Of a stretch of DNA of 64,000 nt, positions 53,007-63,657 are shown piece after piece. A program made the translations under genes and the position numbers. The DNA lies in NCBI RefSeq assembly GCF_002994615.1, contig NZ_PVNK01000166.1, forward strand, positions 39,913-103,912, given 5' to 3'. Position 1 is the stretch's first letter. Each line of letters begins with the position of its first letter. The DNA is from Enhygromyxa salina (lineage in GTDB: Bacteria > Myxococcota_A > Polyangia > Nannocystales > Nannocystaceae). The notes below the pieces were generated by a model that ran no database searches, was not told the DNA's origin, and saw nothing but the letters and a program-made list of their open reading frames with translations.

Positions 53007-54599
53007 ATGATGGTTTCGGGGACTCGAGTAACCCCCTCGAGTGTGAACACAGCTATTCTTCTTTCCACGATCTTGAGCGCAATTCCGAGCCTGCCGTCGG
53101 CCAACGCCGAGGGCCGGATCGACGGCGCTGGTGGTGATCGCTTCGGCTTTGCGATCACCAGCGGAGACCTTGACAGCGACGGCCAGCTCGATCTGGTCGT
53201 CACCGCCCCCCACCCCTCGGGCGGCAACCAGGTCTACGTGTTCTCGGGTCCCCTCGACCTCAGCGACGATCTCGCCCTCGACACCAGCATGGCCAGCGTG
53301 ACGATCTCGGGGCCCTTCAACTCCGAGACCGGCTGGTCCGTGGCCGTCGGCGACATCAACGGCGATGGCAACGACGACCTCGTGGTCGCGTCGCCGAACG
53401 AGGCCGTCGGCGCCGGGAACCTGCACATCTTCGAGGGTCCCCTCTCGGGCGGCATCAGCCTCGACACCAGCAACGCCGACCACAGCATCGTCGGCGGGGT
53501 CGCCTACGACTACCTCGGCTGGTCCCTGACCCTCGGTGATTTCGACGACGATGGCGTCGTCGAGATCGGCGCCGGAGCTTGTGGGGTGGGCTCGGGCGTC
53601 GAGGAGGGCCTCGGCGCCGCCTACATCTTCGATCTTGACGGTCCGACGCTGCCCACGAGCGTCGCCGACGCCACCGCGACCTTCAAGGGTAGCGGTAAAA
53701 CAGGCTGCGCCCTCGCCAGCGCCGACTTCAACGATGACGGCGCCGATGAGCTCGTGATTGGATCCTACGGCGACTATCTCAACACCGGCCTGGGCTGGGG
53801 CGGGAGCGCGGCGATCGTCTACGGTCGCGCGCAGTTCGATTCCGACTACAGCCTCCGCAACAGCGACCTCATCGACCAGGACATCGCCCTGATCCGCAGC
53901 GAGCTATCCGGGAGCAACCTCGGCTTCGACCTCGCCAGCGGCGACCTCAACGGAGATGGCCACGCGGACCTCATCCTCGGCGCGCCCTCGAAGAGGTGCT
54001 ACGGCTGCTCGACCTGGGATCACTTCGGGCGGACCTACGTGGTCCTCGGCGGCCGGGACGTCGGCGGCCCCAACGGCGGCCGGGTGCTCGCGGGTTCGTC
54101 CTCGGTCGCCGACGTCTCCGACATCATCTACGAGGACTTCAGCTACGCCGACGAATTCGGCCGCAGCGTGGCCTCGCCCGGCTTCGCCGGGCCGGTGTTC
54201 GGCGACACGGGCCGCATGGCCTTTGGCGCCCCGGTCTACGGGCCCCTCGTCATGGTCGGCAGCGGCGCCAACACGGGCTGGGGCCTGGCCTACGACGCTG
54301 GCGCGCGCTATCAGATCGGGCCCGACTACGACTGCACGTGGAATCCGGATCTCGGCACGCTGACCTGCGACCTGCCCAAAGAGCCCAACGACCCGCGATC
54401 CCTCCGCATCGACGTCGGGGCGTTGGTCTGGGGCGGGCACCGCTTCGAGGGCGGCCCCGGTGAGGTGTTCGGCTTCGAGGTCCACGGCGCTGATTTTGAC
54501 GCCGACGGCCTCAGCGACCTCGTGTTCGGCGCGAGCCACCAGCTCGACTTCGAGGACCCCGCGGGCGACGGCAAGGTGTTCCTGTTCCAGGGTCGCTGA
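53007..54599 (+). CDS. Secreted FG-GAP (integrin-alpha-like) repeat protein
   Basis: About 530 residues; I use the ATG at 53007/53010, since a signal peptide with one Arg and cleavage near SANA follows, but GTG 52983 or 53043 are possible. The mature protein has six to seven FG-GAP blades with calcium-binding DxDxDG loops: GDLDSDGQLDLVVTAP, GDINGDGNDDLVVASP, GDFDDDGVVEIGAG, ADFNDDGADELVIGS, GDLNGDGHADLILGAP and ADFDADGLSDLVFGAS. It should form a seven-bladed propeller outside the cell, for adhesion or binding. No enzyme domain is fused. Confidence 0.88.
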   Translation: MMVSGTRVTPSSVNTAILLSTILSAIPSLPSANAEGRIDGAGGDRFGFAITSGDLDSDGQLDLVVTAPHPSGGNQVYVFSGPLDLSDDLALDTSMASVTISGPFNSETGWSVAVGDINGDGNDDLVVASPNEAVGAGNLHIFEGPLSGGISLDTSNADHSIVGGVAYDYLGWSLTLGDFDDDGVVEIGAGACGVGSGVEEGLGAAYIFDLDGPTLPTSVADATATFKGSGKTGCALASADFNDDGADELVIGSYGDYLNTGLGWGGSAAIVYGRAQFDSDYSLRNSDLIDQDIALIRSELSGSNLGFDLASGDLNGDGHADLILGAPSKRCYGCSTWDHFGRTYVVLGGRDVGGPNGGRVLAGSSSVADVSDIIYEDFSYADEFGRSVASPGFAGPVFGDTGRMAFGAPVYGPLVMVGSGANTGWGLAYDAGARYQIGPDYDCTWNPDLGTLTCDLPKEPNDPRSLRIDVGALVWGGHRFEGGPGEVFGFEVHGADFDADGLSDLVFGASHQLDFEDPAGDGKVFLFQGR

Positions 54600-54614
54600 G
54601 CGGGCGCGTAGGCC

Positions 54615-54644
54615 CCTGTGGGCACGCGCGAGCGTGCCCACAGG
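54615..54644. terminator. Perfect hairpin after the FG-GAP gene
   Basis: Arms CCTGTGGGCACGC and GCGTGCCCACAGG (13 bp) with loop GCGA, 15 bp after the stop codon. There is no U-run, but position and stability fit a transcript end. Confidence 0.65.
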
Positions 54645-54730
54645 CGCGGCCTTCGATCTTGGCGATCCTGGTGCACGAATTGCGGCGGGGTTCGCATGGC
54701 CGGCCCCGACCGGGCTGCTAGCGTGGACCT

Positions 54731-54988
54731 ATGTTCACGAAGACGCTCGTATTCGTGCTGCTCGCCGGTTGTGGCGTGCTCTCCAACAACGCGCCCGCGC
54801 CCGAAGATCGTGAGCCCCCGGATCAGGGGGAAGAAGACCAGCACTTTTGCTGCTCGTCGATCGACACCCAAAACTGGACCGGTGACGGCTGCGTGGCAAT
54901 CAACAAGGAAAACATCAACAGCTGCCAGAAGGTGCTCTACTGCCCGGGCAAGTGGGCCAAGGATGACGGCACCGTGACGTGTGCGTGA
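54731..54988 (+). CDS. Small Cys-rich lipoprotein
   Basis: 85 residues: lipoprotein signal MFTKTLVFVLLAGC, an acidic/Pro linker, then about 50 residues with six Cys (HFCCSSID, DGCVAIN, NSCQKVLYC, VTCA), which could form three disulfides. I do not recognise the family. It may be a secreted inhibitor, a toxin-like peptide or a structural surface protein. It stands alone between the FG-GAP gene and a hydrolase on the other strand. Confidence 0.7.
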   Translation: MFTKTLVFVLLAGCGVLSNNAPAPEDREPPDQGEEDQHFCCSSIDTQNWTGDGCVAINKENINSCQKVLYCPGKWAKDDGTVTCA

Positions 54989-55082
54989 GTGCGACGCGAT
55001 TCGAACCCCTCACGCGGCCTCAGAAGACCCCGCCCCCCCAAAAAGCATCCGCGGAGGCACTGCACCGCGGCTCCTCGCTCGT

Positions 55083-55856
55083 TCACGCCCGCAGCAGCTC
55101 GATGAGCTTCGCGGCCGTCGCCTCGGTCGCCTCGATCTGCGGATAGTGCCCCGGCCCCGGCAGGTGCACGAACTCGGCGTTGGCGATCGGCTCGACGACC
55201 ATCGAGCGCAGGACCTCCGGCGACAAGAAGGGATCGTCGGTGCCGACGACCCAGGTCTTCTTGCACTTGATCTCGCCCAGCCGATCCGCGAACCCGCCGC
55301 TCGTCCACGCGTCGAAGCTCTCGGCGATGCAGTTGGGCATCACGGTCGCGGCGGTGGCCAGGATCTTCTGCAGCCCGGCGTCGTCGAGCTGCTTGCAGGC
55401 CATGTTGAGGATCGCGGTCTGAGCCTCGACCTTGCCGGCCGAGGTCCGGAACAGCTTGACCAGCTCGTCGGGCAGGGGCACGCCCGCGGCCGGGACCGAG
55501 CACAGCAAGACCATGGTCTCGACCCGCTCGCCGAGCTCGATCGCGGCCAGCTGGGCGATCTGTCCGCCCATCGAGTGACCGAGGAGCTTGAAGTTGCGCA
55601 GCCCGGCCGCCTCGACCAGCCCGACCAGATCGCTGGCGTAGTTGGCCAGGGTGTAGCCCGTGGGCGGCTGGGCTGACTCGGCGACCCCACGCTGGTCGGG
55701 GATGATCAGCTGGAGACCCGCGCTCGTGAGCGCGTCGACGATCGGATCGAAGACCGCGCCTCCGACCATCCATCCGTGGACGAGCACGACCGGCTGGCCC
55801 TCACCGAGGACGCGATAGGACAGGTTGAGACCACCGGGGTTCGTGTAGCTCGGCAT
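55083..55856 (-). CDS. Alpha/beta hydrolase (esterase/haloperoxidase-like)
   Basis: 257 residues from ATG 55856. Oxyanion region VVLVHGWMVGGAVFD, nucleophile elbow LLGHSMGGQIAQLAA, catalytic Asp in VVGTDDPFLSPE and His in LPGPGHYPQIEAT. The fold resembles the non-heme haloperoxidase/epoxide hydrolase group. It is cytoplasmic. Nothing in the neighbourhood names the substrate. Upstream it borders a 40-bp perfect palindrome. Confidence 0.9.
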   Translation of the reverse strand: MPSYTNPGGLNLSYRVLGEGQPVVLVHGWMVGGAVFDPIVDALTSAGLQLIIPDQRGVAESAQPPTGYTLANYASDLVGLVEAAGLRNFKLLGHSMGGQIAQLAAIELGERVETMVLLCSVPAAGVPLPDELVKLFRTSAGKVEAQTAILNMACKQLDDAGLQKILATAATVMPNCIAESFDAWTSGGFADRLGEIKCKKTWVVGTDDPFLSPEVLRSMVVEPIANAEFVHLPGPGHYPQIEATEATAAKLIELLRA

Positions 55857-55907
55857 CGTAGGTGCGGATCGTACGCACGCACGCACGCGGGGGTCAACGT
55901 GAATCCT

Positions 55908-55947
55908 CGACTTCGCGCTCCGCCGCGCGCGGCGGAGCGCGAAGTCG
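55908..55947. repeat. 40-bp perfect palindrome
   Basis: CGACTTCGCGCTCCGCCGCG is followed directly by its exact reverse complement. It lies between the start of the hydrolase gene and a gene fragment, so it may be a large operator, a terminator for the fragment, or a recombination scar. Confidence 0.9.
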
Positions 55948-55965
55948 CCCGGCGCCGCGACGAGC

Positions 55966-56073
55966 TCACTGCGGGTTGATCGTCAGATCGAGCCCGCCAG
56001 GATACCAGTAGCTGCCGTAGTTGAGCACGCCGTAGACGCTGATGTCGACCTTGTCGTCGGCGTCGACCTCGTG
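55966..56073 (-). pseudogene. 3' fragment of an IgGFc-binding lipoprotein gene
   Basis: About 108 bp encode HEVDADDKVDISVYGVLNYG and SYWYPGGLDLTINPQ plus stop, nearly identical to the last 35 codons of the intact gene at 57801-59576, also at the nucleotide level. The rest of the copy is absent; the sequence upstream changes abruptly at 56074. It is a duplication remnant. Confidence 0.85.
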
Positions 56074-56585
56074 CCGCTGGCGAAGTGCGAGAGGCTGCGC
56101 TGGACCGCCAGGCCGGTCTCGAGTCCGGCGGCGCCGAGCCGCGCGACCAGGCTCGTAATCTCGATCCCGACCCGGGCGAGCGCGACGATCAGCGTCGCCG
56201 CCAGGACCATAGTTTGGGTCAGCGCGGCCGGGGATCACACCCCGAGGCGCCAGCTCGAGATCGCCTCGCGGGCGCGGACATCCCAGGGCACGCCCGCGAG
56301 CGAGACCCTGCCGACCTCGCCAACCTCGATCCGCGTCTCGCCCTCGTGGGTGCTCGCGCGCGCGGACGCGCTCGCGCTGCAAGCAACTGGCGACATCATG
56401 TCGCAACTAAAGTGCAAAAATTCCAAACTATGAATCAGATATTTTTCAGCGTCCCATTGTCCAAAAGGACAGTGTCCCGGCGCCGGCGAGAGTCGTGTAA
56501 TTGCCACCCTTGATCGTGACGTCGAGCTTTGCGAGAACGATCGCGCCTTCGGTTGGGGAGATGCCCATCGAGGCGGGAAGTCACC
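56074..56585. other. Intergenic region with possible gene debris
   Basis: About 510 bp. On the minus strand two short frames look protein-like: GETRIEVGEVGRVSLAGVPW (near 56270-56340) and a hydrophobic MVLAATLIVALARVGIEI (near 56160-56210). Together they might be pieces of a membrane protein with an NfeD-like C-terminus, but stops and shifts break them. From 56400 on, the DNA is AT-richer and probably holds the promoter of the protease gene at 56586. Confidence 0.3.
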
Positions 56586-57653
56586 ATGAATGTCCGACAT
56601 AACCAAGTGATCCTTTGTGCGAGTCTCGGCGTGAGCATGGGCCTCGGCTGTGTGCCCGGATTCGACGATGCTGGCGACGACGAGTTTCGTGTCATCAATG
56701 GCGCCCCCGCGTACAGCAACATCGACAAGTACGCCGCGACCGTTGGGATCCATCAGCGGTCCGGCAACCAGGTCTCGATCAGCCCCTTTTGCACGGGAAC
56801 CCTGATCAGTCCCGAGGTCGTCATGACCGCCGCCCATTGCTGCGATGAGGCCAATGGCGGGGGCAATTTCAACCCGATGGAGCCGACCGAGGTCTCGGTC
56901 TACTTTGGCGACGGCCCCGCCTTCGCGGGCAACGCTGTCAATGGCGAATTTTTCTGGCTGTCCGAGGTCCTGATCCACCCCAGCTACAACCGCTACTCGC
57001 TGACCAACGACATCTGCCTGCTGCGCCTGGAGACACCCAATCACAGCGCGCCTACGGTCCCCCACCTGCCCGCATCGATCGGCTTGAGCAACAACGACGC
57101 GGGCACCATGCTCGATCATGTGGGCTTTGGCTACGGTGACGTCCAAAAGACCGAATACGGCATCAAGCTCCAGTCCGAGGTCCCGATCGCCGGCCTCGGC
57201 TGCGTGGTGCCGGGCTGCTCGAGCGGCGGCTACGACACCCAGTTCTCCTATGAGCAAGACGGAAGCCCCTTCTATGGGCCGTGCAACGGCGACAGCGGCG
57301 GGCCTGCGTTCATCTCCCGCAACGGCACGCAATACGTCGCGGGCATCACTTCATATGGTGACGCTCAGTGTTTGTTGTATGGCGTGAGCACCAACGTGTC
57401 GGCGTTTCAGGGCTTCATTGACGACTTCATCGGCGAAGGCGAAGGCGAAGGCGAAGGCGAAGGCGAAGGCGAAGGCGAAGGTGGCGGCGGCGGTGGTGCG
57501 ACCTGTGACAACGGCGTGTGTGAGGCCGGCGAGAGCTGTGACGGACGCGACGGGACCACGCGCTGCAGCGCGGACTGCCCTGGTAAGACCAGCGGCAAGC
57601 CGTCCAAGCGCTTTTGTTACGTGGGCGACACCTGTGAAGGGCCTGGCTGCTAA
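56586..57653 (+). CDS. Trypsin-like serine protease (S1) with Cys-rich tail
   Basis: 355 residues from ATG 56586 (GGCGGGAAG upstream). A signal peptide with a Cys at the end (SMGLGC) is followed by an activation-type junction FRVINGAPA, then the S1 fold with His84 (MTAAHCC), Asp142 (NDICLLRL) and Ser237 (NGDSGGPAF), all intact. The Ser-rich primary pocket cannot be assigned safely. Residues about 305-322 are a GE-repeat linker, and the last 40 residues are a Cys-rich module (CDNGVCEAGESCDGRDG, then CSADCPG). It is secreted and probably digests prey or matrix protein. Confidence 0.93.
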   Translation: MNVRHNQVILCASLGVSMGLGCVPGFDDAGDDEFRVINGAPAYSNIDKYAATVGIHQRSGNQVSISPFCTGTLISPEVVMTAAHCCDEANGGGNFNPMEPTEVSVYFGDGPAFAGNAVNGEFFWLSEVLIHPSYNRYSLTNDICLLRLETPNHSAPTVPHLPASIGLSNNDAGTMLDHVGFGYGDVQKTEYGIKLQSEVPIAGLGCVVPGCSSGGYDTQFSYEQDGSPFYGPCNGDSGGPAFISRNGTQYVAGITSYGDAQCLLYGVSTNVSAFQGFIDDFIGEGEGEGEGEGEGEGEGGGGGGATCDNGVCEAGESCDGRDGTTRCSADCPGKTSGKPSKRFCYVGDTCEGPGC

Positions 57654-57688
57654 CCTCCCGCCCTTCGACGTTCGCAGTACTCGGCCTT

Positions 57689-57707
57689 CGGCCCCCATAG
57701 GGGGCCG
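57689..57707. terminator. Hairpin between convergent genes
   Basis: CGGCCCCC-ATA-GGGGGCCG forms an 8-bp GC stem between the convergent protease and IgGFc-binding genes. No U-tract. Confidence 0.55.
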
Positions 57708-57800
57708 TGAGGCCCCAGCGGTCGGCTCAACCTTTCGCAAGACCCCCGGATCGTCATCGACGACGAAGTTCGGCCGGGCTCCTGCGAGGCACTGGGTCGC

Positions 57801-59576
<1,776 letters not shown>

Positions 59577-59738
59577 GGCGAGCATCATAGCTCTCCAGCA
59601 CGCTTCGCTACCAACCCGGCCTGGGGACCGGGCTGAAGTCCATCGCGCGGACGGCGGACGGGATCCTCGCGGGTTGTGCGGGCGCTCAGCGAAGGCCGCG
59701 GACCTGCGGCAGCAGCGTGAACAGGCTCGGGACCACGT

Positions 59739-60989
59739 CTATTGGATCGGCACCAGGGCGCTCGGCTCCGTGTTGAGGACCGCGATGTACTCGCCGACCT
59801 CGAAGGGTGCATTCAAGAACGCGAACGAACCGTCGAGGCTCCGGGTGGCGGTGGCCGGAGCGCTGTTCGAGTACTCGGCGCGCGTGGGCAGGCCGGCAAA
59901 GAGTGGCTCGCCGTCGACGCTGACGATCGACGACACGGTGAAGCGCAAGGTGCCGGGCGCGAAGATCACCGCGTCGCCCTCGAGGGTCCCGCTGGCCGGA
60001 CCCGCGAGCGAGACTTGAACGTCTCGCAGGTCGAAGGAGCCGGCGCGGGTGTCGGTGACCGTCGCGTCGAAGCTCGTGAGGGTGAAGTCGATCGAGAGAT
60101 CGCGGTTGAGGACCTCGTGGATTTCGAAGGTCGCGTGTTCGATCGTCGCAGAAGTGTCGACGCCAGGGCCAAAGACGGAGACCGCGCCGCCGTTGACGGA
60201 CCCTCCGCTTTGCTGCTCCTGCATCGCGTCAGGGATGTTAGTGGGCTCGGTGCACACGCCGAACTCGGAGTCGATGACAAAGGGCTCATCGGGGTCGAGG
60301 TTGCAGCCCAGGAAGATCGTGGCGTCCTTGATGTGGCCGAAGGCGGCGGGGCTCGTCACCCCGGAGCCGAGGCCGATCGAGACGACCTCACCTGGAACGA
60401 GGGCGACTTTTTGCGCGCAGTGCTGCAGCGAGGCGGGCGCATCGAGGAAATCTGCGTAGGCGTAGAGATCGGCTTTGGAGGTGTCGACCACGTTTTTGGG
60501 GACACCCTTGATTGGCTCGAGTGCGTCAGCGGTCGCTCGGATCGCAGCGATCGCGGTCTTGCAGGCCGCGTAGCCGCAGTCGAGGACGCAGACGCCGCCG
60601 ATGTTGTCCTCGGCCGCGTCCTCTCCGCAACAGCCGCGCGGGCGGGGAAGGTCGAAGGGAACGAGCTCGAGAGGTACTGGGGCGCAGTCCTCCGGCGTCG
60701 GGTTGTCGGGGGCGACTCCGTCGGCGTAGGCGAGGCAGTTGGTCATCGGGTTGAGCTTGCCGGCGCCGTAGACGTCGGTGACGAGCCAGCCCTCGCCCTC
60801 GCCCTGGCACGTGAACGAGGCGCCCAACTCGACCTCATCGTAGGGCAGGCAGCCATCGTAGAGCTCCTTGCCCGTTTCAGCTTCCGCAAGACCCCCGTCG
60901 CCCTCGAGCGTTGGCCCCGAGTCGGCGCAGGCGACGAGCAAGAGGGACAGGCTGGCGGCGAACAGAACGTGATGTACGTTGGTGTGCAT
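59739..60989 (-). CDS. Lipoprotein of unknown function, founder copy of the tandem array
   Basis: 416 residues from ATG 60989; lipobox LLLVAC with Cys21. The first 100 residues (YDGCLPYDEVELGASFTCQG, EGEGWLVTDVYGAGKLNP, MTNCLAYADGVAPDNPTPED) recur in the decayed copies at 62131 and 63673. The middle is Cys-rich (CCGEDAAEDNIGGVC); the C-terminal half is beta-rich. I do not recognise the family. Its start codon overlaps that of the divergent metalloprotease gene, so the two are likely expressed as a pair, perhaps as enzyme and inhibitor or anchor (inference). Confidence 0.78.
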   Translation of the reverse strand: MHTNVHHVLFAASLSLLLVACADSGPTLEGDGGLAEAETGKELYDGCLPYDEVELGASFTCQGEGEGWLVTDVYGAGKLNPMTNCLAYADGVAPDNPTPEDCAPVPLELVPFDLPRPRGCCGEDAAEDNIGGVCVLDCGYAACKTAIAAIRATADALEPIKGVPKNVVDTSKADLYAYADFLDAPASLQHCAQKVALVPGEVVSIGLGSGVTSPAAFGHIKDATIFLGCNLDPDEPFVIDSEFGVCTEPTNIPDAMQEQQSGGSVNGGAVSVFGPGVDTSATIEHATFEIHEVLNRDLSIDFTLTSFDATVTDTRAGSFDLRDVQVSLAGPASGTLEGDAVIFAPGTLRFTVSSIVSVDGEPLFAGLPTRAEYSNSAPATATRSLDGSFAFLNAPFEVGEYIAVLNTEPSALVPIQ

Positions 60990-62115
60990 GCCAGCACCGC
61001 AGTGCAGTGGGCGTGCCAACGTCCTCGCCATCTCGCTCCTGTCGGCGACCCTTTGCGGGTGCGTGGAAGAGGATGCGCCTCGACCGGCGCGGTGCAGTGA
61101 TCATGAAGCGCTCACGGATTTGCCCGATATGGCGTTGAGCTCTTCAACGCAACATATCGATTTCCATGTGGACGACAGCACGTTCTTGTGCGCGGGCTCC
61201 GTGATCGATCAGGAGCGCTTCGTTCATTACGTGGCCGAGGAGTTGGATGTCGAGCTCGGTCGACGTATCCCGGTGTATGTGTTCGGCAACGTCGAGGGCT
61301 ATTGCCCCGAGACCGCAGCCGCGTGTGTGACTCGCGATGGCGTCGTGTTCACCTCGCCTCGGGCGGCCGCTCACGAGCTCGCTCATGCGGTCAGCTGCGA
61401 GTGGCGCAGCGGCAGCGCGCCGGCCTTCTCCGAGGGTCTCGCGGTCAGCTTCGAGCTCGAACCTTCGGAGTCCTTGAGAGACCCACGAGAGTTCGTCACC
61501 GCGGGCGTGGCGGCAGATGTCGACTACCCAGGTGCGGGGCACTTTGTCCGCTGGCTCATCGAATTCCACGGGTTGGCCGCGTTTCGCGAGCTCTTCCTGA
61601 CCAGCCCACGGGGAGGAGGTGGGGGCGTGCTCGACGTGCTCGAGGCCGTCTACGGCCAGGACGCCGAGTCCTTGTTCGCCGAGTACGAGGCCTCGGCGCC
61701 GCACCTGTGGGTCCCCCATCGACAGTGTGCAGATCTCGAGCTGCTCGAGCCCAGCGCGGGTACTTGGCAGTTCGACGCGACCTTCGACTGCGAGGACCCG
61801 TCGACGCTTGGGCCGTGGGTTCGGGACTTTTTCTCCTACGCCGACTCGATGTACCAGAGCTTTCTGATCGAGATCGACACGCCGGGCACCTACACCTTCG
61901 AGCGCGGGATGGATACCGAGCTATGGGTCGAGCGCTGCCTCGACGAGACGGGGCTGAGCGAGGCCGAAGCCGACTCGCTGTGGAGGAAGGAGCCAGTGTC
62001 TCCCATCCCCGGAGTGATGGACATCGACCTGGACCCGGGGACCTACCGCGTCGACGTCTTGCGCAAGTACGGACCACCCCATCAGGTCACGCTGCAGATC
62101 AGGCAAAAGCCGTGA
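60988..62115 (+). CDS. Secreted gluzincin-like metalloprotease, copy A
   Basis: 375 residues from ATG 60988; lipoprotein-like signal ending LCGC (Cys25). The zinc site is His129-Glu-Leu-Ala-His133 (AAHELAHAVSCEW) and Glu149 in FSEGLAVSFE fits the third ligand, 16 residues later, as in gluzincins. The region that follows is helical (HFVRWLIEFHGLAAFRELF) and the last 130 residues are a beta domain (GTYTFERGMDTELWVERC) like a pre-peptidase C-terminal domain. It shares its start region with the divergent lipoprotein gene. The last two thirds are nearly identical to copy B. Confidence 0.85.
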   Translation: MPAPQCSGRANVLAISLLSATLCGCVEEDAPRPARCSDHEALTDLPDMALSSSTQHIDFHVDDSTFLCAGSVIDQERFVHYVAEELDVELGRRIPVYVFGNVEGYCPETAAACVTRDGVVFTSPRAAAHELAHAVSCEWRSGSAPAFSEGLAVSFELEPSESLRDPREFVTAGVAADVDYPGAGHFVRWLIEFHGLAAFRELFLTSPRGGGGGVLDVLEAVYGQDAESLFAEYEASAPHLWVPHRQCADLELLEPSAGTWQFDATFDCEDPSTLGPWVRDFFSYADSMYQSFLIEIDTPGTYTFERGMDTELWVERCLDETGLSEAEADSLWRKEPVSPIPGVMDIDLDPGTYRVDVLRKYGPPHQVTLQIRQKP

Positions 62116-62531
62116 GCCAGCTCGAAGCCCTCAACTGACGAATGGTTCGTCACCACTGACGAGAAACTCGGCAGTCATCGCGTTTTTTTGCGCGCAGTAC
62201 TGCAGTGAGGCGGGCGCATCGCGGCGCAGTCCTCCGGCGTCGGGTTGTCGGGGGCGACTCCGTCGGCGTAGGCGAGGCAGTTGGTCATCGGGTTGAGCTT
62301 GCCGGCGCCGTAGACGTCGGTGACGAGCCAGCCCTCGCCCTCGCCCTGGCACGTGAACGAGGCGCCCAACTCGACCTCATCGTAGGGCAGGCAGCCATCG
62401 TAGAGCTCCTTGCCCGTTTCAGCTTCCGCAAGACCCCCGTCGCCCTCGAGCGTTGGCGCCGAGTCGGCGCAGGCGACGAGCAAGAGGGACAGGCTGGCAG
62501 CGAACAGAACGTGATGTACGTTGGTGTTCAT
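61365..62531. repeat. Tandem duplication unit, first copy
   Basis: From 61365 on the DNA matches 62907 on with only scattered changes, offset 1542-1543 bp. The unit runs through the end of protease A and the decayed lipoprotein gene; its right limit is near the start of protease B. Confidence 0.85.
62131..62531 (-). pseudogene. Decayed second copy of the lipoprotein gene
   Basis: From ATG 62531 the first ~100 codons match the intact gene (lipobox, YDGCLPYDEVELGASFTCQG, MTNCLAYADGVAPDNPTPED). Then an internal deletion joins this to the later DAPASLQ-CAQK region out of frame, and the reading ends early. Some codons of the tail survive in another frame up to 62131. The deletion is shared with the third copy, so it came before the last duplication. 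Confidence 0.85.
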
Positions 62532-63657
62532 GCCGGGGACGCAGTGCAGTCGACGTGCCAACGCTCTGGTCGTCATCCTCGCCTCGACGACCCTCGGTGG
62601 GTGCGCCGAGGACGAGCAGCCCCAACCAGCGCGGTGCGTGGATCACCAGCCTCGGACGGAGCTACCTGAGATTCCTTGGAGTTCTTCGACGGAACATCTC
62701 GATTTTCACATTGGTGAAGATGTATTTCTCTGCGCGGGCTCCGCTGTCGACGCCGAGCGTTTCTATCAATACATCGCAATGGCACTGGATATTGAGCTCA
62801 CGCAACGGGTTCCAGTCTATCTCGTGGCAGATGTCGATGGCTACTGCCCGGAGGGCGCGGCAGGCTGCCGAGCCAGAGATGGTACCGTTTTCACCTCACC
62901 TCGCCTGGCCGCTCACGAGCTCGCTCATGCGGTCAGCTGCGAGTGGCGCAGCGGCAGCGCGCCGGCCTTCTCCGAGGGGCTCGCGGTCAGCTTCGAGCTC
63001 GAACCTTCGGAGTCCTTGAGAGACCCACGAGAGTTCGTCACCGCGGGCGTGGCGGCAGATGTCGACTACCCAGGTGCGGGGCACTTTGTCCGCTGGCTCA
63101 TCGAATTCCACGGGTTGGCCGCGTTTCGCGAGCTCTTCCTGACCAGCCCACGGGGAGGAGGTGGGGGCGTGCTCGACGTGCTCGAGGCCGTCTACGGCCA
63201 GGACGCCGAGTCCTTGTTCGCCGAGTACGAGGCCTCGGCGCCGCACCTGTGGGTCCCCCATCGACAGTGTGCAGATCTCGAGCTGCTCGAGCCCAGCGCG
63301 GGTACTTGGCAGTTCGAGGCGACCTTCGACTGCGAGGATCCGTCGACGCTTGGGCCGTGGGTTCGGGACTTCTTCTCCTACGCCGATTCGATGTACCAGA
63401 GCTTTCTGATCGAGATCGACACGCCGGGCACCTACACCTTCGAGCGCGGGATGGATACCGAGCTATGGGTCGAGCGCTGCCTCGACGAGACGGGGCTGAG
63501 CGAGGCCGAAGCCGACTCGCTGTGGAGGAAGGAGCCAGTGTCTCCCATCCCCGGAGTGATGGACATCGACCTGGACCCGGGGACCTACCGCGTCGACGTC
63601 TTGCGCAAGTACGGACCACCCCATGCAGTCACGCTGCAGATCACGCAAAAGCCGTGA
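62530..63657 (+). CDS. Secreted gluzincin-like metalloprotease, copy B
   Basis: 375 residues from ATG 62530, lipobox-like TLGGC. Same zinc site as copy A (AAHELAHAVSCEW, FSEGLAVSFE) and same length. Residues 1 to about 125 differ strongly from copy A (for example FHIGEDVFLCAGSAVDAERF against FHVDDSTFLCAGSVIDQERF), whereas from the zinc site to the end only a few residues differ (FEAT for FDAT, HAVTLQITQKP for HQVTLQIRQKP). This mosaic suggests gene conversion or recombination. The ATG again overlaps the start of the divergent, now broken, lipoprotein gene. Confidence 0.85.
   Translation: MPGTQCSRRANALVVILASTTLGGCAEDEQPQPARCVDHQPRTELPEIPWSSSTEHLDFHIGEDVFLCAGSAVDAERFYQYIAMALDIELTQRVPVYLVADVDGYCPEGAAGCRARDGTVFTSPRLAAHELAHAVSCEWRSGSAPAFSEGLAVSFELEPSESLRDPREFVTAGVAADVDYPGAGHFVRWLIEFHGLAAFRELFLTSPRGGGGGVLDVLEAVYGQDAESLFAEYEASAPHLWVPHRQCADLELLEPSAGTWQFEATFDCEDPSTLGPWVRDFFSYADSMYQSFLIEIDTPGTYTFERGMDTELWVERCLDETGLSEAEADSLWRKEPVSPIPGVMDIDLDPGTYRVDVLRKYGPPHAVTLQITQKP

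Noticed and set aside
57430..57480. GGCGAA hexamer run as a regulatory repeat
   Set aside because: It is in frame in the protease gene and simply encodes the Gly-Glu linker, as the GD runs do in other lipoproteins here.
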